From contig JAZGUH010000199.1 in NCBI GenBank assembly GCA_037893225.1, forward strand, positions 1,178,001 to 1,242,000: 64,000 nt of DNA, in the 5' to 3' direction. The DNA is from Hippasteria phrygiana (lineage: Eukaryota > Echinodermata > Asteroidea > Valvatida > Goniasteridae). Positions within the stretch are counted from its first letter, which is position 1. Each line of letters starts with the position of its first letter. Made by a program: the position numbers and the translations under genes. The notes beneath the pieces were generated by a model. That model had not been told where the DNA came from. It saw only the letters and a list, made by a program, of their open reading frames with translations, and ran no database searches. Positions 33,101 through 40,414 of this stretch are shown here, piece by piece.

Positions 33101-36100
33101 TGTTCCGACATTTCCTGTTCCGGGACCAGGGTTTGAATACTGCCCAGGCCAAAAAGTGGATAGGGAATTCAGTCCCGGTCTGATTTTGTTGGTTTTGCCT
33201 CAATGTAAAAGTGTTTTCCTCCCACGTCTATAACTGAACATTTTTTCACCTTCTCCTCACAGGTTTTTTTTTAGACTCTCGGGGAATCCTTGGATTCGAT
33301 ACGAGAGAATAAACAATACTAACAATGCCTTAATAATAATAATAATAATAATACAGGTTCTTATATAGCGCTTTTAGCAAGATCAAAGCGCTTTAATACA
33401 CATATCATTGTATGGTTTGTGTACAGGACTGAGATTATTGTCGTCAAGCCACCCTGGTCGTTTCAAGATGTGGTGCAGTGCATTGAAAAGTAAGCTTCCC
33501 ATATTGCAGAATTTAATTCCTTTCAGAATTTACTAGTTTAAGTAAACTATAGTGCAGTGCCCGGTCAAAATGTGCCTGTTCGAAACGGACAAATTGTTTG
33601 GCTTTCGTTAACAAAAAAAAGCCACTGGTGTATGTTTCCATGCCACACGTGTATCACAGCTTTGGAAGTGAGTTTGTTGGGAAGAGCTGTTTGGTAACAC
33701 TGATGCGCATGCGTCTAATTTGCATATTAGATCACGCCCCATTGAATGCGTGGCGGTCTATACCCGTGGCAGTACATACAGTGCAGTGCCCGTTCCAAAT
33801 GTGCAGCAGTGCGTGGCGGTCTATACTGCCACGTTTGCGGGTCTAGGCCTCCGGTATTGCTGCTTTTTTGCAGCTTTTTTGAGAACCGCTCATCCAAACA
33901 ACTTCAAACTTGACACTGCACATTCTTGGGTCCTGAGCAATACACCTGCCGATTTTCAACTTCATACAGTGCCCGGTTCTGGAGATAATCAAATTACGGA
34001 CAGACACACATACATGCACAAAGTCGTACTTTCCTGTACTCGCGAGGACAATGCTTTGTGTTTCCTATTCTTCCTTTAATATAACCCAACCCCATAGACT
34101 AAGCACGTATCTTTACGTTCAAGGAATGATTTTAACAAAAGACCGACTCTCGAGGACAAGAAAGATCCTTTTGTTTTTTCTTTCGCCTCTTGTCCTCGAA
34201 CGTAGTACAATACAAGAGCACACATACACACAGAGATTCCTGGAATTATAGTAAGATGTGCGGCCAAGGACACAATAGGTTACTGGAGACCTTTTTGCAT
34301 AGCTTTGCCCCACACCTGTCTTGGCCACAAAAGTTTGAGATGCGTGACTAACGCGCCCTTGACTGGCGTCACATGTGGCGTGCAAAGCTGTGATTGGTTA
34401 ATACCTCTGGGGGGTGGGGCTTGATGGTTTGGTCTATTTGAAATCCAGGTTGATGCCAAGAGGTGTGCAACCATTGGTGGCGATCCTGGGAGGGGGGGGG
34501 GGAGGGGGGGGGGGGGGTAAGGAGTTGGGGGACACGTCTCCACTAATATTTTGGGGGAGGGGACGGCTGTGGCAGTGGCCCCCCCCCCCCAATAATTTTC
34601 CCCTTGTTATATACATTTTATGGGTCATTGGCTTTTACGTGCACCAGAATACACAAAGATCATTTTCAAAAGTTTCCCAGGATACACAACAGATACCGAT
34701 TACAAAACAGTTAACAATTATTGTTGTTGTGTGCTTTTTCCCTCCCCCCCCCCCCCCCCCCCCCAACCTTGACGGGAAATTGCGTGCAACAGTGGTTTTT
34801 GGAAGTCTAAAATGTTGGCAGTGTCACACCAAGGATTCGGCTTGGTTGGCCTCAAAAATTTGTTTCTATTTTTTGGGGGGGGGGGGGGGGTGGGGGGGGC
34901 GGGGGAAATTGTAAAAATGTTACTCAAAAAAATTTGTCCTTCCGGAAAATAGTTTAATGGCAGATATCAACCTACTGACACAAAATTTGATTCTGGAACA
35001 ATTTTGTTGCTCTGTCTGACGTTTGATTTTAAGGAAACAAAATTAATGCATTAACACGAATAACAGCCGTGATTTGTTACATTAAACAAGCTCAAAATTT
35101 TTTGATTTTCCCAGTACTACCCAGTAATGTTTTCACGACATTCTAAAAAAAAAATCATTTATTCATTCCTAGTTTCTCTTTCATTTTAGGCATTGGATGG
35201 CTGTGTTCGGCTTCTTCCTCAACAGAGAAGACAATCGCAACTTTCTCCAAATTGTGGAGCTCGGGAGCGGTAAAAACCTCTGTTTCTGTGGAAAAGGTTG
35301 TGTTGGGAAAGACGAGGCCTCCAGATTTCTCAGTTTTAATTTTGGGGCCCCTTTTCCTTGAATAGAGCATTGCAAGTTGACTTCAAAAACAGGGAGATTT
35401 TGCACAGTGAGGCAGCATCGTATTTTTATAAATGTTTATTGGACTTAACCCCTTGTGTCCAGCTATTATTGATACTGAGCTGATATGCCAAGAACAGGGC
35501 TGTGCAGTCAAGCGTAAACGCAAACAATAGGCACCACACTGCACACTTAATAGAGTGGTCATATTCATCGCACTTGCAGCCCCCACTTTCATGTGAATGA
35601 AAGCTTTGTTTGAAAAAGCTCCATCTATTCATTACACTCCCATTCAAGAACAAATGGAAGTGCCTTGGCCTAGAGGTTCGGAGCATTGAATTCGTGGTCT
35701 GCGGGTAATTCTGCAAGTTGTGGGTTCGAGCGCAGTCCTGGGCTATTCTACGCTTAATATGAGTAGAGGCATTATTAATGCCTCGCAGTGGACTAGTTAC
35801 CCATCCCGACCCAATTCATACTGTGAAGAGATCAGATTATCTTGTCTTGTTTCAGTGTGAGGGGCTGGTTCTTCCACACTTTCCTCTGTAGCTCACACCT
35901 CGAGTGGCCCTTGGCCTTGTGATGGGCGACTTGCATTAAAAACAATGAATGGATTGAGTACGCCCAGGAATGTGCCTATACACGTCAACTGGCCAAGTGG
36001 TCTCTTTCAAACCGCTGCTATGGCCGTCGTCCGTATTCAAGGGGTTAACTGGTAAACCGCAATAAAGGGGTACCAATTACCGTGAAAGTTAAAAACGTGC

Positions 36101-39100
36101 TGGGAAATATAGCAAATTAATGAGCAACATAATAATGCAGAATTTGAATTCAACTTCCGATCACTCGATCAGGCACATTACAGGTGGGTTTGGACAAACT
36201 AAAGAGTCTTGCTAGACTATCATGCATGATCAATCAGCCGCTCCCCGGGCCTTCTCCGGGGCTACAATTGAAAGGTTTTTTTTGGTGTGTTTTTTTTTTT
36301 TTTTTGCAAATTACCCAGAGGAATTGGATAGGTAAAATGGCAGGGGCTGGTGAGGGGAAAAATTGAAGTCAATCGGAAGTCCCATATACCTAGCTAGATC
36401 GTCTATCTTAAAAGCAGGATGAAGCATTATTATTATTTTTTTTAAATTATTTTTTACAGCATTTCATCTTCCCCTGTCAAGTGTCAAACGTCTCATTAAC
36501 AGCAGCATCTACCTCTGCCGAAGGCTTCGGCAACGCAGTCGGTAAGTGTCGTAGTTTGAGGGTAGAGAGCAGATTGCGCTGATCTCGAACTGCTGCATAG
36601 AACTGATCTCAAGGCCTGATGACCGGGGGTAATGATTGTAAAGCGTTTTGAGACATTTGTATAAAGTGCTATATAAGCACCGCATTATTATTATTACATG
36701 AAGAAGATGAAAATTGCACGGAAAATCCGGTTACCAACAAAAAAGCCATGTGATGTCTATTTGCTTTTATTTTCATTTCATTTTCATTTCTTAACCCTAA
36801 CCCTAATGTTGTTGTATTCAGCAGGGTTGCAGCTAGATACACCTGTTGGATTTTGTGGCAGCTAAGCTGTTGGAGTTTGTCATATTTAGCAGGGTGGAAG
36901 CTAAATATACCTGTTGGAATTTGTTGTGTTTAGGAGGGTTGAAGCAGACTTCTAGTAACATTTTAGTTGGATTTTGTTGGATTTGACAGGGCTCATAGTA
37001 GCCTCATACAAACACATATCTGTTGTATTTTGTTGGATTCAGCAGGGTAGCTGCAAAATGCCAAGGCTGGTGTGTAGGTGGTACACTGCAGAATCCAACC
37101 AAAATTTCTGTTGGATTTTCTTGTATTTAGCAGGCCTCTCATTTCAGTTTTGTTGGAAATTGTTGGATTGAGCAGGGCTATATGCAGACACTGAATGTGG
37201 TTAGGGTTATTAGCCTTTTTTTCAAGCTGTTCTTTTCATACCTTTTAAGTTCAATTCCTAGTATAGAAACAGGGCCCTTTATCATGGCATTTATAAAACT
37301 GATGTAAAAGTAAGACATCAAGTAAAATAAATTGAGAAGTTGTCAAACGCCAAAATGTGAAGTGATTGTTACAAGTATCGATTTTTGCAAATTAACTCGA
37401 AATAATAGCATTAGGACTTAAACTCTATTTTCTGTCATTTCTCACCATGTACGGTAGCTATGACAACGCCCTGGACCAACCCATTTTGAAACTGGGGAGG
37501 CTCAAGAAGCGCTGTAGTTCACCAGCACCCGAGGGGACGAATATTCCAAATCGGATGTCATCAAACGAGGGGCTGGCAGTATCGGAGGCCAGAGACGCCC
37601 AGAGCGGGGCTGCCGAAATTGTGCCGTTGGTTTTTGAAGCAGTTTGGCTGAAAATTCTCCAGTTGAGGTGAGTTTGTCTGGAGAGCATTTTCAGATCCAG
37701 ATCACCAGAAAATAAGGGGCTACTAGTGTGACGAACAGAGGTCAATTTCATGAAGCTTTGAGCACAAAGAATTTGCTAAGCATGAAAACTCTTCCTTGAT
37801 AAAAACTGGATTACCAGCCAGATTCCCATGTGTTGTATATTGCTTTTGACTGGTATTCAGCTGTTGTTTGCTTAGCATGAAAATCACATGGACTTTTTGG
37901 CTGGTAACCTGTTTTTACTAAGTAAGACATTTTTTGCTAAGCGAATTTTTGCGCTAAGCGAATTATTGTGCTTAGCAGCTCCATAAATTTGGCCCCTTAT
38001 CTTTAATACCATGTCAATAATGGCCGACAAGGGCATGGCAGGACTGTCCCGAAGACGAGTTCATTTAACAGTGGCCACAAGCTTCCAAGGTCATTACTGA
38101 GCGGCAAAGCATCACGTTTTTAACCCCACTCTAAATTCCGTCTCATAAAAAAAGTCAAAATCTCTTTTTAAAAGGTGTTCGGGGATGTGAGTCGGTCTCA
38201 CCAACAGTGGAAGTTACCCCGCCTGGGTCTATAGGTCTCTCTGCTATCTATTAACCCTAACCCCTTGGGTAACTTTACTAGAAAGTATCCTGAATCCGCC
38301 AAAATCCACCTATTTTGTCATGCACAAAAAGTTGGTTTTGGTGATTCTTCGATGGGCCGGTGCCCCATCTTGGGCCCACCACAACTGACAAAATGTTGTT
38401 GCTGTCTTTCAAAATGTTGCCCCAACTGGGGTACGTACGATCAGGTCATTGATCATCTGAAGATAGGCTTCTCCAATCAAGTTTCCCTCAAAAATATTAA
38501 GGACCAACCAGGATTTAAGGCACTCGACACAATTACTGAAAGTGGCGCAAAGCCCTCACTTGAGCCTTTCATAAAATTGTTCACTGCTCATCAGTCAACC
38601 GAAATCATTAAGACATGATCAAGGTGTTGTTTGAAAGAGGAGATCCGGGTCTATCATAGTTTTAATACGAGCCCTCCTTTAGTTATAATTAACATTAATA
38701 TCTCGGTTTCGGGTTTTCTATCTACCCTTTATAACCCTGATGGGCTGAAAGCAACTTTTTTCTCTCTCTTTGTGATAGTGCGTTGATCTTTGAAGGCCTA
38801 GGAATCCCCCACGATCTTGAAACGGACAAGACGGCCGTCATCCCATCGGAGCTGGAGTGCCACGGTTGCCTTAATATTCTCTGCCCTCTCCTCCAGCAAA
38901 TGATTGAAGCAATGGAGAGGTAATGGCACTGGTACTATTGACTGGCTGTGAAGACAGATGAGGGAAAATAGTATATCAACTGAATGGTATTGTAGAAAGG
39001 TCTTATGGACTATTGCCTGGCCATGATGCAAAGTTGGGGGAAATAGTAGTGTATTGTACCTGACTGGTACTTTAGAAAAATTCTGTAGACTATTTACTGG

Positions 39101-40377
39101 CAAAGATGCCAACCGGGGGGAATATAGCAAACTGAAAGGGCAATATCATTGGACTATTTACTGGCTGGTTACATAAGCTGGGCAATATCATTTGTCCAAA
39201 TTGGGCTTTATTTTTTAGAAAAGGGAAATGTCCCAGCAGTTGTTTGCAACTTCCAGCAACTGTGAAACATTTGGCCGGCAAAGATGCCAACCAGGGGGAA
39301 TATAGCACACTGAGAGGGCAATATCATTGGACTATTGACTTGCTGGTTACTTAAAGCTGGGCAATATCATTTGTGACCCGCTCTGGAAAATGGTATATTA
39401 TGTCGCAAAATATGAAAAATGTATTTTATGTATGTTTGGAAAGCCGGCAATGTAAGCTTTCATTTGGTACATGATAGAGCTCCAAAACCCTTTCCGTTCT
39501 AGAGACATCGCGTTTTGCATATTAATTAGTTCTATGGAGTTCAAATTGCACAACCGAGAAAACAGGCTTTGAAATAGCTAGATTCTAATACAATGCAATG
39601 GAACAATGCACTCTAAAAAGGATATTTTTTCACTTTAGTCACTGAAATCAACATTGTTATGCACCAAACCTGAAACTTTAGATATTTAAGATGTCATTAA
39701 AGACAAAAAGCAAAAAATATATTTTGACGAAAATGTTTACCCTTTCAACGATGAAAGGGCCATTACACGTAAATGCATAGCGCGACTTATATCACCTTTT
39801 TCTGGAGCGGGTCACATTTGTCTGAGGGGTTGCCATGAAGTAAAACCTTTGTTTGAAGCTTGCAGCCACTGTGATCATTTGGCTGCCATTTTGTTTGGCT
39901 ACTATATTACAGGGTGACAGAAATGCCCGAAGCCTGCATCAGCGACACCCCTTTGCCATTTGAAAGGCTCCGTCAAATCATCCAAGTCTTTCTGGGGGAG
40001 TTTGTGGCGGTAAGTGGACGTGACACAGTGTTTTATGTGCTTCCTGTGGAGAAAAATGTTTTTGTTCCAAACAAATCTTGTGATAGTCTAGGTGCGATTT
40101 TGAAAAAGTTTAACCCCTTATGTCCAGCTGTTATTGATGGGGTGCTGGTATGCCAAGGCGGGCTTGTGCAGCCAAGCGTAATGCAAACAATAGGCAAACA
40201 ATGGATTGGGTACGTGCAGGAATGTGTGTCTTTTGTCAAACTGCGGCTATGGCTGTCGTCTGTATTCAAGAGGTTAACACTAGAAGAGGTATTTTTAAGT
40301 CAGTGTTGGAGCAAAGGTATGACCCCCAAGGCCCTAAGGCCAAGGCTTTAACCCCCAAGGCCCAAGCCAAGGCCCTA

Positions 40378-40414
<37 letters not shown>

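Noticed and set aside
38265..38618. 117-codon open frame in SWT1 intron 14
   Set aside because: Its first half is a TTAA MITE and the rest has no recognisable domain.
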